Shown here one piece after another: positions 1 through 4,720 of a DNA stretch of 5,009 nucleotides. The translations under genes were made by a program, and so were the position numbers. The DNA is from Pseudomonadota bacterium (GTDB taxonomy: Bacteria > Pseudomonadota > Alphaproteobacteria > Azospirillales > Azospirillaceae). The stretch covers positions 1 to 5,009 of the forward strand of contig JAEYOB010000651.1 in NCBI GenBank assembly GCA_023412175.1, written 5' to 3'. Each line of letters starts with the position of its first letter. Position 1 is the first letter of the stretch. The notes under the pieces are model-generated. The model ran no database searches and was not told the origin of the DNA. It was given only the letters and a program-made list of their open reading frames with translations.

Positions 1-90
1 ACCATCAACCCGACCGGCATCGTGCCCAAGGGGCCGGACCTGGGCCTCGACGCGCCGCCCGGCCGCGAGCGGCTGGGGCCGGGGCTGTAG
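1..90 (+). CDS. C-terminal end of an unrecognised protein (5' truncated by window)
   Basis: The first reading frame is open from the window edge to a TAG stop and gives the last 29 residues of a protein, starting TINPTGIVPKGPDLGLD and ending in a Pro/Gly/Arg-rich tail. All 29 sense codons end in G or C, which matches the strong third-position bias of the definite genes here and is the main evidence for coding. No domain can be recognised from so short a tail, so no function is proposed. The stop codon lies 3 bp from the stop of the minus-strand signalling gene, so the two genes converge with no room for a terminator between them. The tail could also be a chance open frame, but the perfect GC3 makes that less likely. 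Confidence 0.65.
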   Translation, partial: TINPTGIVPKGPDLGLDAPPGRERLGPGL

Positions 91-93
91 CCG

Positions 94-984
94 CTACGCC
101 AGCCGCCGCGCCAGCGCCTCCAGCAGATCCAGCGTCTGGAACGGCTTGGCGATGTAGTCGTCCATGCCGGCGGCGAGGCAGCGGTCGCGGTACTCCGGGA
201 AGGCGTGCGCGGTCATGGCGATGATCGGCACGCCGGCGCGCGGGGCGGGCAGGGCGCGGATCGCCGCGGTGGCGGTCAGGCCGTCCATGTCGGGCATCGC
301 CACGTCCATCAGGACCGCATCGAACGCCTCGTCCGTCATCAGCCGCACGGCCTCGGCCCCGCCGTCGGCCAGCGTCACGGAGAAGCCTGCCTTGCGCAGC
401 AGGGCAGCGGTGATGATCCGGTTGGTGGCGCTGTCGTCCACCACCAGGATGCGGCCGCCGCGGCCCTGCCCCCAGGCGGTCAGCCGCTCCAGGCGGGCGG
501 CTGCGCTCTCGGGCGCCTGATCGTCGTCCAGCGCGTCGACGGGGATGGTGAACCAGACGCGGTTGCCGCCCTCCGGCCGCTCCTCGCAGCCGCCGCGGCC
601 GTGGGCACGGAGCGGTTCGGCAAGCTCCCGGCGCTGCTCCGGCGTCAGCGCCGGCGCGGTGTCGGCGACGGAAAACACGAGCGTGGACAGGCCCGGCCCG
701 GCCGACTCAGCGGCCAGCGACACGGCGATGTGGCCGCGTTCGATGGCGTGCAGCGCACGGCCCGCCAGCGCCCGCAGCGTCTGGATGATGCAGGCGGCGT
801 CGCCGCGCACGCTGGACGGCACCGCCGGGTCGACGACGCAGTCGAGCCACACCCCCTTTGCGGCGGCCGCCTCCACCAGCTCCAGCACCACGCGGTGGGT
901 CAGTTCGGCGGGAGTGAAAACCTCCCCGGCCGCAGATGGCGCGGTATCGTTTGATGTCACGTCACCCTTGGGTTGCACGTGCAT
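94..984 (-). CDS. Response-regulator protein: degenerate histidine-kinase-like ATPase fold plus C-terminal receiver domain
   Basis: Numbering is for the 296-residue product starting at the ATG at 984. Residues about 177-294 form a complete receiver domain: acidic pair D183/D184 (ILVVDD), phospho-acceptor D227 in LMDVAMPDMDG, switch T258 in MTAHA, and K280 in KPF. Residues about 24-148 resemble the HATPase_c half of hybrid kinases, including the RGD and RVWFTIPV landmarks. The N-box Asn is Arg (GRALHAI, R76), the G1 motif reads DTAPAL with both glycines lost, and the G2 glycine-rich box is missing. There is no HisKA phospho-histidine domain. It is therefore probably a phosphorylation target of another kinase, without its own kinase activity. 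No DNA-binding or enzymatic output domain is visible. The frame stays open upstream to 1104, but that Arg-rich extension looks unconserved. A GTG at 960, preceded by AAGGG four bases upstream, is a credible alternative start. Confidence 0.85.
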   Translation of the reverse strand: MHVQPKGDVTSNDTAPSAAGEVFTPAELTHRVVLELVEAAAAKGVWLDCVVDPAVPSSVRGDAACIIQTLRALAGRALHAIERGHIAVSLAAESAGPGLSTLVFSVADTAPALTPEQRRELAEPLRAHGRGGCEERPEGGNRVWFTIPVDALDDDQAPESAAARLERLTAWGQGRGGRILVVDDSATNRIITAALLRKAGFSVTLADGGAEAVRLMTDEAFDAVLMDVAMPDMDGLTATAAIRALPAPRAGVPIIAMTAHAFPEYRDRCLAAGMDDYIAKPFQTLDLLEALARRLA

Positions 985-997
985 GGGCTCGGTCCAC

Positions 998-1027
998 TTT
1001 GCCGTGGCAATTTGCAACGCAGTTTGC
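998..1027. repeat. Three TTTGC-headed short direct repeats in the divergent region
   Basis: TTTGC occurs at 998-1002, 1011-1015 and 1023-1027, with periods of 13 and 12 bp. Two inverted repeats are interleaved with these copies: TTGCC-GT-GGCAA at 999-1010 and ACGCA-GTT-TGCGT at 1017-1029. The block lies just upstream of the chosen start of the minus-strand receiver gene and about 145 bp upstream of the DUF423 gene. The spacing is close to one helical turn, so a regulator-binding site is possible. If the receiver protein started at 1104 the block would be coding. The repeats are short and could be coincidental. Confidence 0.35.
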
Positions 1028-1111
1028 GTCGGCGGCCGGGGGAAACGCCTATTCTGCGCGACCCGGCCGCGCGGCATCCGCAGGCACAGCAAGCGGCGGG
1101 CCAATCCTCCC

Positions 1112-1140
1112 TCGGCAGAACGCGTCGGCGCCTGTATGCT
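1112..1140 (+). promoter_or_regulatory. Candidate sigma-70-type promoter for the DUF423 gene
   Basis: TCGGCA at 1112-1117 (4 of 6 to TTGACA) and TATGCT at 1135-1140 (4 of 6 to TATAAT) are separated by 17 bp. Transcription would begin around 1147, giving a leader of about 25 nt that ends in a purine-rich ribosome binding site (GAGGGGG at 1162-1168) ahead of the ATG at 1173. This was found by eye only, and weak matches of this kind do occur by chance. Confidence 0.35.
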
Positions 1141-1172
1141 TCCGGCCGCAACCGGACGGGTGAGGGGGAAAC

Positions 1173-1571
1173 ATGGGGGGCATCGGGCGGATCTGGCTGG
1201 CGTTCGCCGGACTCAACGCGGCGTTCGCCGTCGGCGCGAGCGCCTATGCGAGCCACGCACTGGCCGCACCGGGGCTGGAGAAAGCGCAGGAGTGGGTGCG
1301 CACCGCTGGGCAGTTCCAGCTCTGGCACGCGCTGGCCCTGGTGGCCGTCCTGCTGCTGGCGGCACGGACCGAGGGGGCGGCGCGCCTAGCGATACGGACC
1401 GCCGGCTGGCTGTTCCTGGCCGGGATGGTGCTGTTCTGTGGGACGCTCTACGCGCTGGCGTTGCAGGTGGCGCTGCCGCTGCCGAACAGCGCGCCGACCG
1501 GCGGCACAGCCTTCATGGCGGGGTGGGCCGTGCTGGCGCTGGCCGCGGTGCTGCCGGGATGGCGGCGCTGA
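1173..1571 (+). CDS. DUF423 family small integral membrane protein (YgdD/YwdK-like)
   Basis: This 132-residue, very hydrophobic protein has four probable membrane helices, at about residues 5-28, 47-65, 74-97 and 109-129. The family pattern is visible in three places: QFQLWHALALVAV in helix 2, GMVLFCGTLYALAL in helix 3, and the GGTAFMAGWAVLALAAV signature in helix 4, which resembles the end of E. coli YgdD. Its length is normal for the family. The usual GAFGAH motif at the end of helix 1 is altered here to ASAYASH. It probably sits in the inner membrane, and no biochemical role is established for the family. The ATG at 1173 was chosen because GAGGGGG lies 4 nt upstream and helix 1 begins directly after it. 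Its stop is only 6 bp from the stop of the convergent ArsR-type gene. Confidence 0.88.
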   Translation: MGGIGRIWLAFAGLNAAFAVGASAYASHALAAPGLEKAQEWVRTAGQFQLWHALALVAVLLLAARTEGAARLAIRTAGWLFLAGMVLFCGTLYALALQVALPLPNSAPTGGTAFMAGWAVLALAAVLPGWRR

Positions 1572-1577
1572 TGCCGT

Positions 1578-1928
1578 TCAGGCCGGGGAGGCGGCGGCGC
1601 GGCTTTCGCTGTCGTTGGCGCCGGCGGCCGGCTGGCGGGCACAGTAGATCTCGTGCAGCGTCGCCATGATCCGCTTGGCCTCGTCCCCGTGCAACGAGTA
1701 GTAGATGTTCTGGGCGTTGCGCCGGGTCGACACCAGCTTGTCGCGGCGCAGCCGCGCCAGATGCTGCGACAGGGCCGACTGGCTGAGGCCCACCAGCTCC
1801 TCCAACTCGCCCACCGACTTCTCGCCGAGCGACAGATGGCAGAGGATCAGCAGCCGGCGCTCGTTGCTCATGGCCTTGAGCAGCGTGCTCGCTTTACGTG
1901 CGTTCGCCTGCAGATCCGCAATGTTCAT
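1578..1928 (-). CDS. ArsR-family repressor with SqrR/BigR-type cysteine pair, probable persulfide sensor
   Basis: This 116-residue winged-helix regulator has ArsR/SmtB architecture: an N-terminal helix with KAMSNERRLLILCHL, the helix-turn-helix at residues about 38-62 (SVGELEELVGLSQSALSQHLARLR), and a beta wing at about 66-79 (VSTRRNAQNIYYSL). It has exactly two cysteines, C30 in ILCHL and C96 in the last helix (EIYCA). Their 66-residue spacing equals that of C41/C107 in Rhodobacter SqrR and C42/C108 in Xylella BigR, where sulfide-derived persulfides crosslink the pair and release DNA. The metal-binding CxC motif of arsenic or cadmium sensors is absent. By family analogy it represses itself and the divergent tusA-like gene until reactive sulfur accumulates. 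The ATG at 1928 follows GGGGG by 7 nt. An in-frame ATG at 1979 would add a Gly-rich 17-residue extension and is less likely. Confidence 0.88.
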   Translation of the reverse strand: MNIADLQANARKASTLLKAMSNERRLLILCHLSLGEKSVGELEELVGLSQSALSQHLARLRRDKLVSTRRNAQNIYYSLHGDEAKRIMATLHEIYCARQPAAGANDSESRAAASPA

Positions 1929-1998
1929 CGAAGTACCCCCGCCGCCATGCCGCCCTGCCGTTCCGGATCGGCCGGACATTGGACAATTGCTGGTGTTA

Positions 1999-2011
1999 CC
2001 ACATGATATGG
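1999..2011. promoter_or_regulatory. Candidate operator: imperfect palindrome over the arsR-type gene's -10 box
   Basis: CCACATGATATGG reads as CCAnAT-n-ATnTGG, with five of six positions matching between the arms. It covers the predicted -10 element of the minus-strand regulator gene, where an autorepressor would be expected to bind. The match is short and by eye, and I could not verify it against a known SqrR or BigR operator consensus. Confidence 0.22.
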
Positions 2012-2032
2012 AGAGCTTCGCCCCATTGTCTA
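2003..2032 (-). promoter_or_regulatory. Candidate sigma-70-type promoter for the ArsR-family gene
   Basis: Read on the minus strand, TAGACA (2032-2027, 5 of 6 to TTGACA) and TATCAT (2008-2003, 5 of 6 to TATAAT) are separated by 18 bp. This is the best promoter match in the window. It lies in the AT-rich stretch between two divergent genes and implies a leader of roughly 70 nt before the ATG at 1928. Confidence 0.5.
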
Positions 2033-2049
2033 CTGCGGTTGTGCAGCGA

Positions 2050-2078
2050 TTGTACCTAAATCGTTTGATTGATATCAT
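2050..2078 (+). promoter_or_regulatory. Candidate promoter for the tusA-like gene
   Basis: TTGTAC (2050-2055, 3 of 6) and TATCAT (2073-2078, 5 of 6) are separated by 17 bp. The -10 box overlaps a perfect 8-bp palindrome, TGATATCA, at 2070-2077, which may be part of an operator. The -10 hexamer is identical to the one proposed for the divergent regulator gene. The inferred leader is about 40 nt. Confidence 0.4.
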
Positions 2079-2087
2079 TGCCTGCAA

Positions 2088-2110
2088 GCTATTGATTTGA
2101 CCTGCTATTG
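2088..2110 (+). repeat. Pair of GCTATTG direct repeats in the tusA-like leader
   Basis: GCTATTG occurs at 2088-2094 and again at 2104-2110, 16 bp apart and just before the ribosome binding site of the tusA-like gene. The sequences after each copy are also similar (ATT and TGATT). They could be half-sites of a regulator or only a remnant of a small duplication. Confidence 0.3.
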
Positions 2111-2126
2111 TGATTGGAGTGCGGTG

Positions 2127-2354
2127 ATGGCGCGGCAAGAACTCGATGCGAAGGGCCTGCTGTGCCCGCTTCCCGTGTTGCGCGCCCGCAAGGCGCTGAA
2201 GGCGCTGGCGCCCGGCGACGTGCTGGTGGTGGAGGCCACCGACCCCAGCGCGCCCAAGGATTTCGCCGCCTTCTGCGAGACCACCGGCAACCGGCTGCTG
2301 TCGAGCACCGAGGCGGACGGCGTCTTCCGGATCGAGGTCGAGCGGGCGGGGTGA
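2127..2354 (+). CDS. TusA/SirA-family sulfur carrier protein
   Basis: This 75-residue single-domain protein carries the TusA signature LDAKGLLCPLPVLRARKAL near its N-terminus. C13 sits in the CPxP motif (CPLP), where family members hold a persulfide sulfur for transfer between rhodaneses, cysteine desulfurases and acceptors such as TusD or sulfur-oxidation enzymes. The second half has the usual DPSAPKDFAAFC segment (C50) and the closing beta strand FRIEVER. It is close to the E. coli TusA length of 81 residues and is cytoplasmic. The ATG at 2127 follows GGAG (2116-2119) by 7 nt, whereas an in-frame start at 2097 lacks a site and has a poor N-terminus. The exact acceptor cannot be told, so it is not called tusA proper. 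The divergent persulfide-sensor-like regulator suggests a role in reactive-sulfur handling and not only in tRNA thiolation. Confidence 0.92.
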   Translation: MARQELDAKGLLCPLPVLRARKALKALAPGDVLVVEATDPSAPKDFAAFCETTGNRLLSSTEADGVFRIEVERAG

Positions 2355-2371
2355 GCGGTGCGTTTCCGCGG

Positions 2372-2386
2372 CGCCGCCCTGCGGCG
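2372..2386 (+). other. Small GC-rich hairpin after the tusA-like gene
   Basis: CGCCGC and GCGGCG form a perfect 6-bp stem around a CCT loop, starting 17 bp after the tusA-like stop. A run of G follows where T would be expected, so it is not a canonical intrinsic terminator. It may pause transcription or protect the 3' end of the short transcript, or it may be incidental in GC-rich DNA. Confidence 0.3.
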
Positions 2387-2398
2387 GGGGGTGTGACG

Positions 2399-2440
2399 AT
2401 GCGACCCGCATTCCTCCTGTACTTTGATTGGCGATGCGGG
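2399..2440 (+). promoter_or_regulatory. Candidate alternative-hairpin leader of the deacetylase-family gene
   Basis: CCCGCAT at 2405-2411 can pair perfectly with ATGCGGG at 2434-2440 (7 bp, 22-nt loop). Its CGCAT part can instead pair with ATGCG at 2399-2403 (5 bp, 3-nt loop). The two structures exclude each other and lie in the 135-bp gap before the deacetylase gene. This resembles a switchable leader, but no known riboswitch class was recognised and there is no T-run. Confidence 0.22.
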
Positions 2441-2489
2441 AACAATGGCGCCAGGAAACGCCAACGACGCCGATCGCAACGACACAAAC

Positions 2490-3419
2490 ATGTTCACCAC
2501 CCTGTTCACGCACACCGCCTGCCTGGAGCACGACACCGGCCTCGGGCACCCGGAGTGCTCGGATCGCCTGAAGGCGGTGCTGGCCGCGCTTGAAACCGAG
2601 GAGTTCTACCTCCTGGAGCGCGCCGAGGCGCCGCTGGCCACGACCGAGCAGATCGCCCGCGTCCACCCGCTCTCGCACATCGACCGGGTGATGAAGGCGG
2701 TGCCGGAGCACGGCCACGCGGGCATCGATGCCGACACCGTGCTGTCGCCGCTGTCCGGCGAGGCGGCGCTGCGCGCGGCGGGGGCGGTCGTCGCGGCGGT
2801 GGACTCGGTGGCTTCCGGCCAGTCGCGCAACGCCTTCTGCGCGGTCCGCCCGCCCGGACACCACGCCGAGCGCGCCAAGGCCATGGGCTTCTGCCTGTTC
2901 AACAACGTGGCGGTCGGCGCCCTGCACGCGCGCGCCGCGTACGGCCTGCAGCGCGTGGCGGTGATGGACTTCGACGTGCATCACGGCAACGGCACGCAGG
3001 ACATCTTCCAGGACGATCCGGACCTGCTCTACTGCTCGACCCACCAGTCGCCGCTCTATCCGGGCACCGGCGATGCCGGGGAGAAGGGCGATTACGGCAA
3101 CTGCGTGAACGCGCCGCTGCCAGCCATGGCGGGCAGCCCGGAGTTCCGGCACGCCATGACGCACATCGTGCTGCCGGCCATCGACCACTTCAAGCCGGAC
3201 CTGATCATGATCTCGGCCGGCTTCGACGCCCATTCGCGCGACCCGCTGGCCAGCCTGCACCTGATGGACGAGGACTTCGCCTGGGCGACGCGCAAGCTGG
3301 GCGATCTGGCGCGGACGCACTGCGGCGCCCGCATCGTCTCGGTGCTGGAGGGCGGCTACAACCTGCGTGCGCTGGCCTCGGCCTGCGCGGCGCACGTGCG
3401 CGAGCTGATGGCATCCTGA
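2490..3419 (+). CDS. Histone deacetylase family zinc amidohydrolase (AcuC/acetylpolyamine amidohydrolase-like)
   Basis: The 309-residue product covers the whole arginase/deacetylase fold. It opens with THTACLEHDTGLGHPECSDR (residues 7-26). The active-site histidines are H124/H125 in RPPGHHAE. Zinc ligands are D162 and H164 in DFDVHHGNGTQ and D246 in SAGFDAH. The transition-state tyrosine is Y290 in LEGGYN, and YPGTGD at 190-195 is also conserved. All catalytic residues are present, so it should be an active cytoplasmic deacetylase. Bacterial relatives act on acetyl-lysine, acetylated polyamines or other amides, and the substrate cannot be read from the sequence. The ATG at 2490 was chosen because homologous sequence starts there. 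It has no clear ribosome binding site, and starts at 2445 (ATG) or 2424 (TTG) remain open. The 15 codons after 2445 are Asn/Asp-rich with atypical third positions, which argues against them. Confidence 0.93.
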   Translation: MFTTLFTHTACLEHDTGLGHPECSDRLKAVLAALETEEFYLLERAEAPLATTEQIARVHPLSHIDRVMKAVPEHGHAGIDADTVLSPLSGEAALRAAGAVVAAVDSVASGQSRNAFCAVRPPGHHAERAKAMGFCLFNNVAVGALHARAAYGLQRVAVMDFDVHHGNGTQDIFQDDPDLLYCSTHQSPLYPGTGDAGEKGDYGNCVNAPLPAMAGSPEFRHAMTHIVLPAIDHFKPDLIMISAGFDAHSRDPLASLHLMDEDFAWATRKLGDLARTHCGARIVSVLEGGYNLRALASACAAHVRELMAS

Positions 3420-3421
3420 TC

Positions 3422-3456
3422 TTTTTTGCATCCGGGCCTCTCCTTTTGGACAGGCC
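3422..3456. other. T-run followed by an imperfect hairpin downstream of the deacetylase gene
   Basis: Six T residues at 3422-3427 come just after the deacetylase stop. A hairpin follows: GGCCT (3435-3439) pairs with AGGCC (3452-3456), then there is a C/C mismatch and TCC pairs with GGA around a TTTT loop. The order is reversed for an intrinsic plus-strand terminator, and the T-run reads as A on the minus strand. Its role in ending the transcript is therefore doubtful. It marks a non-coding gap of 141 bp before xseB. Confidence 0.25.
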
Positions 3457-3473
3457 GGGGGTATAGGTGGGGT

Positions 3474-3493
3474 GGCGGCGTCATACGGCCGCC
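3474..3493 (+). other. Strong GC hairpin upstream of xseB
   Basis: GGCGG-CGT pairs with ACG-CCGCC around a CAT loop, with a single bulged G at 3488. No T-run follows, so it is not a clear terminator. It lies upstream of the weak promoter proposed for xseB and could be part of a read-through leader if transcription comes from the deacetylase gene. Confidence 0.3.
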
Positions 3494-3501
3494 GTCCGCG
3501 C

Positions 3502-3531
3502 TTGCGCATCCGCATCCGCCGGGCCTACTTT
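3502..3531 (+). promoter_or_regulatory. Weak candidate promoter for the xseB-ispA-dxs operon
   Basis: TTGCGC (3502-3507, 4 of 6) and TACTTT (3526-3531, 3 of 6) are separated by 18 bp. Transcription would start close to 3538, giving a leader of about 20-25 nt before the xseB ATG. The match is weak and read-through from the upstream deacetylase gene is equally possible. Confidence 0.22.
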
Positions 3532-3560
3532 CAGGAACGGTTTCACCAGCGGTTCGATAC

Positions 3561-3815
3561 ATGTCCGATCTTCCCCCGATCCCGCCGGACATCGCGGCGA
3601 TGAGCTTCGAAGACGCCCTTTCCGAACTGGAGCGCATCGTGCGCCAGTTGGAGGAGGGGCGCGGCAAGCTCGACGAGGCGATCTCCTCCTACGAGCGCGG
3701 CACGGCGCTGAAGCGCCATTGCGAGGCCAAGCTGCGGGAGGCGCAGGCCAAGGTCGACCGCATCACCGTGGCCGCCGACGGCGGCATCGGTGCCGAACCG
3801 GCACGGATCGACTGA
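3561..3815 (+). CDS. xseB: Exodeoxyribonuclease VII small subunit
   Basis: This 84-residue protein is almost wholly helical and has the XseB pattern: MSFEDALSELERIVRQLEEG at residues 14-33, LDEAISSYERGTALKRHCEAKLREAQAKVDRI at about 37-68, and a short loose tail. Several copies bind one XseA subunit to form exonuclease VII, which degrades single-stranded DNA from both ends in the cytoplasm. Its length is close to the 80 residues of E. coli XseB. The ATG at 3561 gives the MSDLPPIPPDIAAMSFEDAL opening. A Shine-Dalgarno sequence is not obvious. The ATG at 3600 (MSFED) would also keep the whole domain, but the longer start looks right. The stop is one base before the ispA start. No xseA gene is visible in the window, which is usual because the two subunits are commonly unlinked. 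Confidence 0.93.
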   Translation: MSDLPPIPPDIAAMSFEDALSELERIVRQLEEGRGKLDEAISSYERGTALKRHCEAKLREAQAKVDRITVAADGGIGAEPARID

Positions 3816-3816
3816 C

Positions 3817-4707
3817 GTGGCCGCCAACCTCAAGGCCGTCATGGCCCAGTCCGCGGAGATGGTCGAGCAGGCCATCGCCCGGCTCCTGCCCGTCACCGAC
3901 TATCCGGAGAACCGGCTGTACGAGGCCATGCGCTACGGCAGCCTCGGCGGCGGCAAGCGGCTGCGGCCGTTCCTGGTGCTCAACTCCGCCGGCCTGTTCG
4001 GGGTGAACCCGGACTGCTCGCTGCGCGTCGCCGTGGCGGTGGAACTGGTGCACTGCTACTCGCTGATCCACGACGATCTGCCGGCCATGGACGACGGCGA
4101 CCTGCGCCGCGGCCGGCCGACGGTGCACCGCCAGTTCGACGAGGCCGCCGCCATCCTGGCCGGCGACGGGCTGCTGACCTTCGCGTTCGAGGTGCTGGCC
4201 GATCCGGCGACGCACGAGGACCCCAACGTGCGCTGCAACCTCGTCGCCGCGCTGGCGAAGGCGGCCGGGCCGCACGGCATGGTGGGCGGGCAGATGCTCG
4301 ACCTCATCGCCGAGCACGAGACCTTCGACATCGGCACCGTCACCCGCCTGCAGCGCATGAAGACCGGCGACATGATCGCCTTCTCCTGCGAGGCCGGCGC
4401 CATCCTCGGCAAGGCTGCGCCGCCCATGCGGCAGGCTCTGCGCGCCTACGCGCACGACCTCGGCCTGGCGTTCCAGATCGTCGACGACCTGCTGGACGTC
4501 GAGGGCACCGAGGCCGAGACGGGCAAGTCGGTCGGCCGCGACGCCGCCGCCGGAAAGGCCACCTTCGTCTCCATTCTCGGGCGCGAGCGGGCTCGCAATC
4601 AGGCCGAAATGCTGGCAAAGCAATGCGCCGCGCACCTGGAAATCTTCGAAGGGCGCGCCGACATGCTGAAGTCCGTCGCCGAATACGTCGTCACCCGGCG
4701 TACGTAA
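3817..4707 (+). CDS. ispA: Farnesyl diphosphate synthase (short-chain polyprenyl synthetase)
   Basis: This 296-residue trans-prenyltransferase condenses dimethylallyl or geranyl diphosphate with isopentenyl diphosphate to give farnesyl diphosphate, the precursor for undecaprenyl carrier, quinone tails and hopanoids. Visible motifs are GGGKRLRP (44-51), the first aspartate-rich motif DDLPAMD (86-92), RRGRPT (97-102), [16 protein letters not shown] and the second aspartate-rich motif DDLLD (223-227). The two-residue insertion in the first motif is typical of bacterial type II enzymes, and Y81, five residues before it, favours a C15 product. GTG at 3817 was chosen: it begins one base after the xseB stop, which suggests translational coupling, and gives a family-like N-terminus. 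GTG at 3790 would overlap xseB. ATG at 3841, with AAGG five bases upstream, would still keep all motifs. A geranylgeranyl synthase is a less likely alternative. Confidence 0.94.
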   Translation: MAANLKAVMAQSAEMVEQAIARLLPVTDYPENRLYEAMRYGSLGGGKRLRPFLVLNSAGLFGVNPDCSLRVAVAVELVHCYSLIHDDLPAMDDGDLRRGRPTVHRQFDEAAAILAGDGLLTFAFEVLADPATHEDPNVRCNLVAALAKAAGPHGMVGGQMLDLIAEHETFDIGTVTRLQRMKTGDMIAFSCEAGAILGKAAPPMRQALRAYAHDLGLAFQIVDDLLDVEGTEAETGKSVGRDAAAGKATFVSILGRERARNQAEMLAKQCAAHLEIFEGRADMLKSVAEYVVTRRT

Positions 4708-4713
4708 AGGGAG
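4706..4713 (+). promoter_or_regulatory. Ribosome binding site that fixes the dxs GTG start
   Basis: AAAGGGAG overlaps the ispA stop codon and lies 7 nt before the GTG at 4721. Another GTG at 4713 runs into a stop after three codons, so the site selects 4721. The overlap with the ispA stop points to coupled translation of the two isoprenoid genes. Confidence 0.65.
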
Positions 4714-4720
4714 TGAGAGA

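Noticed and set aside
985..1104. 40-residue N-terminal extension of the receiver protein
   Set aside because: It is rich in Arg and Pro, lacks a family match, and covers the repeat-rich divergent region. The ATG at 984 or GTG at 960 fits the domain start better, though this is not proven.
545..1669. 374-codon plus-strand frame across the receiver gene and DUF423 gene
   Set aside because: It runs antisense to the receiver domain motifs and then out of frame through the DUF423 protein. Its composition is Arg/Ala/Gly-rich with no recognisable domain.
3390..3427. Perfect 12-bp palindrome GCGCACGTGCGC followed by six T residues, as a terminator for the deacetylase gene
   Set aside because: The palindrome is inside the coding sequence and leaves no loop when fully paired. 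About 20 nt separate it from the T-run, too far for an intrinsic terminator.
1578..3515. Very long open frame on the minus strand running from the ArsR-type gene back through the tusA-like and deacetylase genes
   Set aside because: Only the last 116 codons (from 1928) match a protein family. The upstream part is antisense to two well-supported genes and is Arg/His/Gln-rich in a way typical of the reverse strand of GC-rich coding DNA.
3428..3518. Three GCATCCG copies before xseB as a regulatory repeat
   Set aside because: Two copies are simply adjacent in a low-complexity stretch and the third is about 75 bp away. The motif is short and there is no supporting symmetry.
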